From contig CAZTLE010000072.1 in assembly GCA_964614415.1 (NCBI GenBank), positions 1 to 18,133 on the forward strand: a stretch of DNA of 18,133 nucleotides. Reading direction: 5' to 3'. The translations under genes were made by a program, and so were the position numbers. The notes beneath the pieces are model-generated. The model was not told the origin of the DNA and made no database searches. It worked only from the letters and a program-made list of their open reading frames with translations. The DNA is from CAZTLE01 sp964614415. GTDB lineage: Bacteria > Bacteroidota > Bacteroidia > Flavobacteriales > Flavobacteriaceae. This document shows positions 1 through 6,729 of this stretch, one piece after another. Each line of letters begins with the position of its first letter. The first letter of the stretch is position 1.

Positions 1-668
1 TAACCTTGCCTTTTACCGCCTATCTGGTTTATGCATTGCGAGGGATTTACGGCTATCGAAAAAAACTGAAGGATGAGGCCTCGTCTTTTCACCATATTAG
101 CCTGAAATGGTTGGAAGCAATGATCTACATTCAACTGACTATTTTATTGGTAGCCGTGGTTGAAGGCTTCCTGAATACCTCCGGCCTGGGAGATGTACTC
201 GTCCTGGTGATCTATGCAATGGTGCTGATCCTGCTCAACTGTTTCTATTACCTGGGACTCAAACAGGTGTCTCTTTTTAGCGGAATTGCGGCCCGAAAAG
301 CGCAAACTACGAAACGGGAATACGCAATCCCCGAAACCACTTTTGCAGAATACAAGAAAACTATTGAGGCCTATTTCGATGCGGAGCAACCCTATCTCGA
401 GTATGACCTCTCCTTAAATGACCTTTCTGAACAACTCTCAATTTCTACCCGAAATCTGTCGCATGTCATTAATAAGGGATATGGAAAGAACTTCTACGAT
501 TTTGTAAATGACTTCCGCTTGCGATCGGCCAAAGGACGATTGCTCTCAACCTCCGATCCCGTTAAGGAGATCATGTACGATAGCGGATTTTCAAACAAGG
601 CTACTTTCAACGCTATTTTCAAAAAGGACACCGGACTTACCCCAACCCAATTCAGGCAGCGTAAATAA
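1..668 (+). CDS. Membrane-anchored AraC-family transcriptional regulator (C-terminal part, cut by window start)
   Basis: The reading frame is open at the left edge of the window, so this is the C-terminal part of a longer protein and the true start is not visible; the TTG at base 6 is only the first possible start in view. Counted from that TTG, there are two hydrophobic segments at about residues 36-56 and 62-84, then a linker, then a C-terminal AraC-type double helix-turn-helix at about residues 112-218. The first helix-turn-helix contains LSLNDLSEQLSISTRNLSHVIN; the second contains VKEIMYDSGFSNKATFNAIFKKDTGLTPTQFR, which matches the family's GF.....F...FK...G.TP..FR pattern. Family knowledge: in Bacteroidota, AraC domains fused to several membrane helices are common and probably act as membrane-bound one-component sensors. 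The effector and target are unknown. The thioredoxin-like gene 67 bases downstream, on the same strand, is a candidate target or partner. Confidence 0.88.
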   Translation, partial: TLPFTAYLVYALRGIYGYRKKLKDEASSFHHISLKWLEAMIYIQLTILLVAVVEGFLNTSGLGDVLVLVIYAMVLILLNCFYYLGLKQVSLFSGIAARKAQTTKREYAIPETTFAEYKKTIEAYFDAEQPYLEYDLSLNDLSEQLSISTRNLSHVINKGYGKNFYDFVNDFRLRSAKGRLLSTSDPVKEIMYDSGFSNKATFNAIFKKDTGLTPTQFRQRK

Positions 669-714
669 CAGGTCTTGCTACGGGTGATCGTACCGAAGCC
701 ACTGTTCTGCGGTT

Positions 715-722
715 TAGATTTG
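715..722 (+). promoter_or_regulatory. Candidate -7 box (TAGATTTG) for the thioredoxin-like gene
   Basis: TAGATTTG is an exact match to the Bacteroidota -7 consensus TAnnTTTG and lies 13 bases before the ATG at 736. No TTG lies at the expected distance upstream (19-21 bases), so the -33 element is missing or poor. This suggests the thioredoxin-like gene may be transcribed separately from the AraC gene. Confidence 0.45.
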
Positions 723-735
723 CCCAAAAAACATC

Positions 736-1590
736 ATGAAGTATTTAAAAGAATTTATTCGACCCGCATTACTGGGAGTTGCGATCTCCGGAATTATGAT
801 CATTGTTATGCTTAAGGTAACTATGGATCTCCAATGGCTGCTTTTTTTGGGAAGTGTTTTGTATTTCACCGCAGGCACTCTCACTCCGGGTAGTGGGTAT
901 GCGGTATTTGCAAAGGCATTACTCGTGAACCTCTTCTATGCGTTGCCGTTTGTACTTCTCGTCCTGCCTCAGTTGCCAGGCCTTTGGTATTTCATTCTTA
1001 TCTATATAGTGTTCGCCTGGAGCGGGATGCTATTTTCCAAATACAGAAGACCGATTTCAATTTTTCTGTTAGGAGTGAGTGCAATTACGGTGGTACTGGC
1101 CGTTTATGTACTGCCAAAGAATCTGGAAAGCTCCCTGACATCCCAACGCAATGATGCGATACCTTCATGGGAGCTGGCGATGGTTTCAGGGGAAGCGATT
1201 TCAACCGAAGAATTGAAAGGCAAGGTCCTCGTTTTTGATTTCTTCGGAACCTGGTGCAAACCTTGCATCAAGGAACTAAAGGTGCTGGATGCGGTACGCG
1301 AGAAATTTGAGACAGTGGAGGACGTTCGGTTTTTTGTGATCAATGCCGATATTGGCGGTGATACGCCCGAAAAATTCCAACAATTTATCAATGACTCTGA
1401 CTATGGGTTCGGGTATGCTTATGATCATGGCAGTGCCCTTTATAAAGAACTGGACCTTGAAAGTAAAGGACTGCCCACATTGCTGGTCGTTGACAAACAG
1501 GGAACGATCACATGGATGCATGTAGGGTATAACAGTGCCGAAACCGGTTTTGAGTCAACACTGGTTTCAGTCATCGAGGACCTTAAATAA
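736..1590 (+). CDS. Polytopic membrane protein with C-terminal TlpA/ResA-like thioredoxin domain
   Basis: The 284-residue product has two parts. Residues 1 to about 127 are very hydrophobic and could form four or five membrane helices (about 10-28, 33-50, 58-79, 83-100, 107-126). Residues about 140-284 form a thioredoxin fold of the TlpA/AhpC-TSA type: the strand KVLVFDFF precedes the active site WCKPC (173-177), and the cis-proline loop is GLPT (245-248). The predicted role is periplasmic thiol-disulfide exchange, probably reductive given the TlpA/ResA likeness; the substrate is unknown. Most TlpA-like proteins of this phylum carry only a signal peptide, lipid anchor or single helix, so the multi-helix N-terminus is notable. 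It could supply electrons as DsbD/CcdA does, but no membrane cysteine pair is visible: the only cysteines are C174 and C177. Start: ATG with A-rich upstream sequence. Confidence 0.85.
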   Translation: MKYLKEFIRPALLGVAISGIMIIVMLKVTMDLQWLLFLGSVLYFTAGTLTPGSGYAVFAKALLVNLFYALPFVLLVLPQLPGLWYFILIYIVFAWSGMLFSKYRRPISIFLLGVSAITVVLAVYVLPKNLESSLTSQRNDAIPSWELAMVSGEAISTEELKGKVLVFDFFGTWCKPCIKELKVLDAVREKFETVEDVRFFVINADIGGDTPEKFQQFINDSDYGFGYAYDHGSALYKELDLESKGLPTLLVVDKQGTITWMHVGYNSAETGFESTLVSVIEDLK

Positions 1591-1701
1591 GATCGTCAAA
1601 CAACGGTCGCACGGGTCGCTTATGATCTGTTAAACTTCCACGAAAAATTTTGGTTTCACTGGGGCTTTGCGTACTTTCAGATGCTCAAAAACCACCAAAA
1701 A

Positions 1702-4548
1702 ATGAAAGTACGTATCGTCACTACACTAACCCTTGTTTTTTGTTTCTTACTATCGTTTGCTCAACCTGCTGCGACAACATCGCAAGCGGTTGCTGATGGC
1801 CTTCAGAAAAAGGAACAACTCATTCGAAGTTCACTGGTAAAGAACGTGCCGTTTCAGAATATTGGTCCTACTGTAATGAGTGGACGGGTAGTAGGAATGG
1901 CCGTAAATCCTAATGATCCAACCGAGTTCTACGTTGGCTATGCCAGCGGAGGGGTTTGGTATACGGATAATAACGGAACCACTTTTACGCCTGTTTTAGA
2001 CAACACCCCAACCCAGAATGTGGGAGCTCTCGCGGCCGATTGGAAGAACGGAACCCTTTGGGTAGGAACCGGAGAAGTGAATTCTTCTCGCTCTTCGTAT
2101 GCCGGTATCGGGTTATTGAAAACAACCGATGGAGGAGAGACGTGGGAGAATATGGGGCTTAAAGACTCCCATCATATCAGTAGTATTTTGATCAACCCCA
2201 ATAACCCCGATGAGGTGGTGGTTGGCGCCGTAGGTCATTTGTACTCCACCAATTCCGAACGAGGAGTATATAAAACCGTAGATGGTGGAAAGTCCTGGAA
2301 TAAAACATTGTTCGTCAATGATCAGTCCGGAATCATCGAGATTGATGCAGCCATTAATAATTTTAATTTAATGTACGCCGCTGCCTGGGATAAGGACCGA
2401 AAGGCCTGGAATTTTAGGGGGAACGGTGAAGGAAGTGGAATCTACAAAAGTGAGGATGCCGGAAATACCTGGACCAAGGTTTCGGTTCCGGGAAGTGGAT
2501 TCCCAACCGGAGAAGGGGTAGGACGTATTGGTTTGGCTGTTTATGATGCAGGAACCGTATATGCCATACACGATAACCAGTTCCGAAGAGACAAAGAAGG
2601 GCCGGATGATCCGGGTGAAGGACTTACAAAGGACGATTTCAAGACCATGACAAGTGCTACATTCCTGGAGCTTGATAACAAGAAACTGGAGCGCTTTCTG
2701 CGAACGAACGGATTCCAGGAGAAGTACAAGGCCGAGAACGTAAAGAACATGGTACGCGGTGGTTCTGTGCAACCCATTGACCTGGCGAAGTACCTTGAAG
2801 ACGCCAATACTCTGTTATTCGATACCCCGGTAATAGGGGCAGAGGTATACAAAAGTAGCGATGGCGGTAAGACCTGGAACAAGACCCATGAGGGTTATCT
2901 GGACAACATCTATTATTCGTACGGTTATTACTTCGGAAAGATTCACGTAGATCCTTCCAATAAGGACGGAATCTATATTTACGGGGTGCCAATTTTGAAG
3001 TCTAAGGACGGTGGAAAAAGCTGGGCGTCTATGAATGCAGAGAACGTACACGTGGATCATCACGCGCTGTGGATCAATCCCAACAAGCCCGGACATCTTA
3101 TAAACGGAAATGACGGAGGTATAAACATTACTTACGACGACGGTGAGAACTGGATTAAAAATAACGCTCCTTCGGTTGGGCAATTCTATTCCGTAAATGT
3201 GGACAATGCAACTCCCTATAATGTATATGGAGGTTTGCAGGACAATGGCGTTTGGGTAGGGCCTCATACCAACAGTGAAAGCAAGCGTTGGCATTCGTCC
3301 GGTCAATACGGCTTTGAGTCCATTATGGGTGGCGACGGGATGCAGGTGCAGATCGACAGCCGAAACACGGATATTGTGTATACCGGATTTCAATTCGGAA
3401 ATTACTTCAGAATAAATCGGGAAACTCAGCAAAACGAATATATCCAACCGAAGCATGAACTCGGGGACAGTCCGTATCGATTCAATTGGCAAACGCCTAT
3501 TTTACTCAGTCCGCACAACCAGGACATTCTTTATCTGGGCGGTAATAAACTGATGCGAAGTATGAATCAGGGTAACGACTGGGAAGCTATTTCCGGAGAC
3601 CTTACAAAAGGAGGGAAGCCCGGAAACGTTGCGTATGGAACGTTGACTTCCATTAGTGAGTCTGAGTTCAAGTTCGGACTCATTTACGCCGGAAGTGATG
3701 ACGGGAAAGTACATGTTACCCGCGATGCCGGTGGCAATTGGGTGGATATCTCAACATCCTTCCCGCAAGACCTGTGGGTAAGCCGTGTGATAGCTTCTTC
3801 CCACAAAAAAGAACGGGTGTATGTGAGTTTGAATGGATATCGCTGGGATGATTTTGCTCCGTATATCTACGTAAGTGAAAACTACGGAAACACCTGGCAG
3901 CGCATCGATGGGAATTTACCTACATCTCCGGTGAATGTGATCAAGGAAGATCCGGCCAACGAAAATGTGCTTTATGTGGGAACGGATAACGGCGCATATG
4001 TAACTCTGGACCGCGGACAAAGTTGGCAGGCATTTTCAGAAGGACTTCCCGCAGTGGCCGTGCATGATTTGGTAATCCAACCGGAAGCCAAACATCTTGT
4101 TTTGGGTACGCATGGACGATCATTCTACGTAGCTGATATAGCACTGATACAACAACTGGAAGGCAGTAATATGGGCGAGGTATTACTGGCCGATATTGAA
4201 TCCCAACGATTCTCCCGCAGATGGGGTGCGAGCTTTAGCGAGTGGAGTGACCCTTTTGAACCGGAGAGCACTTTACAATTTTACAGCCCATCGGCAGGAA
4301 CGGCGACTATATCGGTGCGTAGCGAGGACGGGACGTTGCTAAATCAAATGTCCGTCGATGCTGCCAAAGGAGTGAATGTGACGGATTACGACCTGTCGGT
4401 TTCCGAAAAGGGGAAGAAAGCCATGGAGAAGAAGGGTACATCCTTACGAAAAATGCAAAATGGGAAGTACTATTTGCCCAAGGGCAGTTACGATATCGCT
4501 GTGGAAATAGGGGGAAATTCTGCTAAGAAAGTACTGGAGATCAAATAG
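1702..4548 (+). CDS. Exported Asp-box/BNR multi-repeat protein (VPS10/sortilin-like beta-propeller, often named glycosyl hydrolase)
   Basis: The ORF can start at ATG 1681 or ATG 1702. I chose 1702 (948 residues) because it gives a normal signal peptide (MKVRIVTTLTLVFCFLLSFAQ, cleaved after about residue 21), and A-rich sequence precedes it. Eleven Asp-box-like motifs (S/T-x-D-x-G-x-T/S-W) are visible at about residues 88, 141, 192, 250, 385, 434, 477, 620, 673, 725 and 768; the best are TTDGGETW, TVDGGKSW, SSDGGKTW and SKDGGKSW. Their spacing fits beta-propeller blades, as in sialidases and sortilin/VPS10 proteins. A charged, helix-prone insertion at about 296-378 interrupts the series. The C-terminal 130 residues are a different beta-rich region ending in VLEIK, with no clear type IX sorting domain. 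Family knowledge: homologues are widespread in Bacteroidota and named glycosyl hydrolase, but I see no catalytic site, so enzymatic function is unproven; binding of polysaccharide or protein is equally possible. Confidence 0.88.
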   Translation: MKVRIVTTLTLVFCFLLSFAQPAATTSQAVADGLQKKEQLIRSSLVKNVPFQNIGPTVMSGRVVGMAVNPNDPTEFYVGYASGGVWYTDNNGTTFTPVLDNTPTQNVGALAADWKNGTLWVGTGEVNSSRSSYAGIGLLKTTDGGETWENMGLKDSHHISSILINPNNPDEVVVGAVGHLYSTNSERGVYKTVDGGKSWNKTLFVNDQSGIIEIDAAINNFNLMYAAAWDKDRKAWNFRGNGEGSGIYKSEDAGNTWTKVSVPGSGFPTGEGVGRIGLAVYDAGTVYAIHDNQFRRDKEGPDDPGEGLTKDDFKTMTSATFLELDNKKLERFLRTNGFQEKYKAENVKNMVRGGSVQPIDLAKYLEDANTLLFDTPVIGAEVYKSSDGGKTWNKTHEGYLDNIYYSYGYYFGKIHVDPSNKDGIYIYGVPILKSKDGGKSWASMNAENVHVDHHALWINPNKPGHLINGNDGGINITYDDGENWIKNNAPSVGQFYSVNVDNATPYNVYGGLQDNGVWVGPHTNSESKRWHSSGQYGFESIMGGDGMQVQIDSRNTDIVYTGFQFGNYFRINRETQQNEYIQPKHELGDSPYRFNWQTPILLSPHNQDILYLGGNKLMRSMNQGNDWEAISGDLTKGGKPGNVAYGTLTSISESEFKFGLIYAGSDDGKVHVTRDAGGNWVDISTSFPQDLWVSRVIASSHKKERVYVSLNGYRWDDFAPYIYVSENYGNTWQRIDGNLPTSPVNVIKEDPANENVLYVGTDNGAYVTLDRGQSWQAFSEGLPAVAVHDLVIQPEAKHLVLGTHGRSFYVADIALIQQLEGSNMGEVLLADIESQRFSRRWGASFSEWSDPFEPESTLQFYSPSAGTATISVRSEDGTLLNQMSVDAAKGVNVTDYDLSVSEKGKKAMEKKGTSLRKMQNGKYYLPKGSYDIAVEIGGNSAKKVLEIK

Positions 4549-4642
4549 GCGAAACGGGTTTATTTTTCCTTTTCGACAGTTCGGTTATAAGGAAAAGAGC
4601 TCGCGGATTTGAACCATTTTCACTAAAGGTTTTGTTTGACAT

Positions 4643-4669
4643 AATCGAGGCTGTTCGGCCTCGATTTTA
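4643..4669 (+). terminator. Rho-independent terminator-like hairpin after the Asp-box gene
   Basis: A perfect 9-base inverted repeat (AATCGAGGC, six-base loop TGTTCG, GCCTCGATT) is followed by TTTTAA. It lies about 95 bases after the stop codon of the Asp-box protein gene and before the promoter of the next gene, so it probably ends the first transcript. The T tract is short (TTTT including the stem end). Confidence 0.65.
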
Positions 4670-4681
4670 AGTAAAATTGAT

Positions 4682-4708
4682 TTGGAATTCAATTATTTAC
4701 TATATTAG
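4682..4708 (+). promoter_or_regulatory. Candidate promoter for the type IX-secreted protein gene
   Basis: TTG (4682-4684) is followed after 16 bases by TATATTAG (4701-4708), one mismatch from TAnnTTTG. The predicted transcript starts near 4713, giving a leader of about 37 bases that is AT-rich and has no Shine-Dalgarno sequence (TTAATCTAAAACCTAATT before the ATG). The spacing is a little shorter than the usual 17-23. Confidence 0.45.
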
Positions 4709-4750
4709 ACTGTTCAATCAATAGCTTAATTGTTAATCTAAAACCTAATT

Positions 4751-5872
4751 ATGATGAGAAAACTACAACTTTTTGTTTTGGCTTTGGTGGCCGGAATGTT
4801 CTCCATGACGGCCCAAAATGCCGAGATTGGACCTTTCTCTCCAGCCCCGCAAAACACGAATCCAGAAGCTTTATTTGACCTTCTTTTCACGCTTGACGTA
4901 GGATCTACAGGATCTACTACTGTTAATGGTCTTGCCGGTGTTATCTTCTTTGGAGGTGAATACTGGATTTCGGAATGGCAAACCGATGTAATCCACCGGG
5001 TGGCTGACGACGGAACGTTTATCGCTTCTTTCACCATTCCTGGTGTAACTGGTACTCGTTCTTTCACTACGGATGGAACTAACATTTATATCGGAACTGC
5101 AGGTCTGCAGATCTTCGAGATTGATCCGGGAACTATGATGGTTACCAATACGATCAACATTACTACCGGTTCTTCTGCAGAGGCCAGAATGTGTACGTAT
5201 GATGAGACACTTGATGGTGGTAGCGGTGGATTCTGGATTGGAGACTTCGGTTCGGACATCGCTTCTGTTGACATGAGTGGAAATGAATTGTCTGTAATTC
5301 CAGCAGCTACTCACGGTACAACTATTTACGGAGGTACTATTGATAACGTTTCTCCTGGAGGTCCTTTCCTTTGGATCCACGATCAAAGTGGTACTGCTCC
5401 CAGTCGTGATTTCATCACTCAGATTAATCCTGCTACAGGAGTTCCAACGGGTGTAATCTATGACTTCACGACAGACGGATTTGGAGCTGGATCAACAGAC
5501 GTTCTTGCAGGAGGGCTTACGGTTTCTTCTGATGTTGACGGTTCTGTTGACTACGCACTACTTGGACTATGTCAGTGTACTCCTTCCAACCTTGTATTCG
5601 CTATCGAATTGGTAGGTTCTGCAGGAGTTGAGGATAACAGCCTGGCTGATCTGAGTTTGTTCCCTAACCCGACTAACGGAAGTACTGTTAATATTCAGAC
5701 TGCACTTCAGGGAGATAAGCAAGTAACTGTTTTTGACGTACTTGGAAAGCAAGTGATCAATACAGTTGTTTCTAACAACGAATTGAGCATTGCCGGTTTG
5801 AACTCCGGAGTATATATTGTTCGCGTTGTTCAGAACGGACTAACTGCTACTAAAAAACTGGTCGTAAGGTAA
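4751..5872 (+). CDS. Secreted protein of unknown function with type IX secretion C-terminal sorting domain
   Basis: The 373-residue product starts with a signal peptide (MMRKLQLFVLALVAGMFSMTAQN, cleavage near A21) and ends with a type IX (Por) sorting domain at about residues 297-373. Diagnostic pieces are LSLFPNPTNG (301-310), VTVFDVLGKQV (325-335), LNSGVYIVRV (350-359) and the basic end ATKKLVVR. The middle (about 25-290) is rich in Gly, Thr, Ser and Asp with repeated strand-turn units (FFGGEYWISEW, GTNIYIGTAGLQIFEIDP, GGFWIGDFGSDIASVDMSG), suggesting a beta-propeller or similar beta-repeat fold; no catalytic motif is recognised. C274 and C276 in LCQC are the only cysteines there apart from C148. 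Codons ending in T (TCT, ACT, GTT, GCT) are strongly favoured compared with neighbours, which with its own promoter and strong terminator suggests high expression. It is probably exported to the cell surface or medium. Either adjacent ATG (4751 or 4754) could start it. Confidence 0.88.
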   Translation: MMRKLQLFVLALVAGMFSMTAQNAEIGPFSPAPQNTNPEALFDLLFTLDVGSTGSTTVNGLAGVIFFGGEYWISEWQTDVIHRVADDGTFIASFTIPGVTGTRSFTTDGTNIYIGTAGLQIFEIDPGTMMVTNTINITTGSSAEARMCTYDETLDGGSGGFWIGDFGSDIASVDMSGNELSVIPAATHGTTIYGGTIDNVSPGGPFLWIHDQSGTAPSRDFITQINPATGVPTGVIYDFTTDGFGAGSTDVLAGGLTVSSDVDGSVDYALLGLCQCTPSNLVFAIELVGSAGVEDNSLADLSLFPNPTNGSTVNIQTALQGDKQVTVFDVLGKQVINTVVSNNELSIAGLNSGVYIVRVVQNGLTATKKLVVR

Positions 5873-5890
5873 TCATCCTTTTTATCGACC

Positions 5891-5923
5891 AAAAACCGTC
5901 ACGCAATGCGTGACGGTTTTTTT
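5891..5923 (+). terminator. Strong Rho-independent terminator after the type IX cargo gene
   Basis: A perfect 14-base stem (AAAAACCGTCACGC, loop AAT, GCGTGACGGTTTTT) runs into a T7 tract and begins 18 bases after the stop codon. The A-rich left arm means it could also work on the minus strand, but no minus-strand gene ends here. Confidence 0.93.
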
Positions 5924-5965
5924 GTTCATACCCATTCTAAATAAGACGGTATCGATTTTATTTTT

Positions 5966-5996
5966 TTGGGTTTGAACTAATTCGACCGTATTTTTG
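5966..5996 (+). promoter_or_regulatory. Promoter of the sdhCAB operon
   Basis: TTG (5966-5968), 20 bases, then TATTTTTG (5989-5996): an exact match to the Bacteroidota housekeeping sigma pattern TTG-N19-21-TAnnTTTG. A second TTG at 5972-5974 is too close (14 bases). The predicted start near 6002 gives a leader of about 24 bases before the sdhC ATG at 6026, ending in A-rich AAAAGAAAACCGTA. Confidence 0.8.
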
Positions 5997-6025
5997 TACT
6001 CTGTTTTATTGAAAAGAAAACCGTA

Positions 6026-6718
6026 ATGGGATTACTCAACTCCTCCATTGCCAAAAAAGTCGCCATGGCGCTTTCAGGCTTGTTTCTTGTTCTTTTTCTC
6101 GCGCAACATTGCTTTATTAATTTTACTTCGGTAGTTTCTGCCGATACCTTTAACGACATATCGCATTTCATGGGGACCAATCCCCTGGTGCAGTTCGTAC
6201 TTCAGCCCATTCTTGTTTTTGCCGTTTGTTTCCATTTCATCATGGGAATCATTCTGGAGATCAGGAATCGCAAGGCGAGACAGATTCGCTACGGAAAGTT
6301 CAAGGGGAGCGCCAATGCCTCCTGGGTATCACGAAACATGATTATCTCGGGTCTGGTGGTTCTGGCGTTCATGGGCCTTCACTTTTACGATTTCTTTTTC
6401 CCCGAACTGGCGGCCAAGTATATAGACGGGAATATGACGGGACTGCTCGATCCCAATGATCCGGCATCGGGATTCAAGTACTATCCCGAGGTAGTCCATA
6501 AGTTTGCAGACCCTGTTCGTGTGGGTCTTTATGCCTTGTCATTTGTATTACTGGCTATGCACCTTTGGCATGGCTTCTCGTCGTCTTTCCAGTCGGTTGG
6601 ATTCAACAACAAGTACTCCAGAGGGCTTAAAGGCTTTACGAGGCTCTTCTCGGTGGTTGTACCTGCCCTTTTTGTCTTCATAGCCGTGTATCATTATTTT
6701 AATCAGCTTCCACACTAA
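6026..6718 (+). CDS. sdhC: Succinate dehydrogenase cytochrome b subunit (type B, five-helix)
   Basis: The 230-residue product has five predicted membrane helices (about 13-33, 58-80, 103-123, 163-185, 205-225), the layout of the single fused membrane anchor of type-B succinate:quinone oxidoreductases. Histidines in or near helices (H28, H70, H119, H179, H182, H223) include the likely axial ligands of two b hemes. It anchors the SdhA/SdhB head to the inner membrane and passes electrons to the quinone pool, most likely menaquinone in this phylum (family knowledge; the quinone cannot be read from the sequence). It is the first gene of sdhCAB; sdhA begins 11 bases after its stop. Confidence 0.95.
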   Translation: MGLLNSSIAKKVAMALSGLFLVLFLAQHCFINFTSVVSADTFNDISHFMGTNPLVQFVLQPILVFAVCFHFIMGIILEIRNRKARQIRYGKFKGSANASWVSRNMIISGLVVLAFMGLHFYDFFFPELAAKYIDGNMTGLLDPNDPASGFKYYPEVVHKFADPVRVGLYALSFVLLAMHLWHGFSSSFQSVGFNNKYSRGLKGFTRLFSVVVPALFVFIAVYHYFNQLPH

Positions 6719-6729
6719 AAGCAGTACCT

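Larger units (their letters stand above)
4549..4750. other. Intergenic region between the Asp-box gene and the type IX cargo gene
   Basis: This 202-base gap is the largest in the window. It contains a weak TTTTCCTT...AAGGAAAA inverted repeat (about 4566-4598) and the hairpin at 4643-4669. AT-rich sequence follows, carrying the promoter candidate at 4682-4708. I see no short ORF or RNA gene in it. Confidence 0.6.

Noticed and set aside
1650..1679. Promoter for the Asp-box gene: TTG (1650-1652), 19 bases, TACTTTCA (1672-1679)
   Set aside because: The -7 box has two mismatches to TAnnTTTG, so it is too weak to list as a feature, though the spacing is right.
1681..1701. Earlier ATG for the Asp-box protein
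   Set aside because: It would put seven extra residues before a normal signal peptide. It remains possible, but ATG 1702 fits better.
2815..3492. Long antisense ORF (225 codons) on the minus strand inside the Asp-box gene
   Set aside because: It is the mirror of a strongly conserved repeat protein, has no recognisable domain, and has no promoter; it is a coding shadow.
4566..4598. TTTTCCTT...AAGGAAAA inverted repeat as a terminator of the Asp-box gene
   Set aside because: The stem is short and AT-rich with a 17-base loop and no T tract after it; the hairpin at 4643-4669 is the better terminator.
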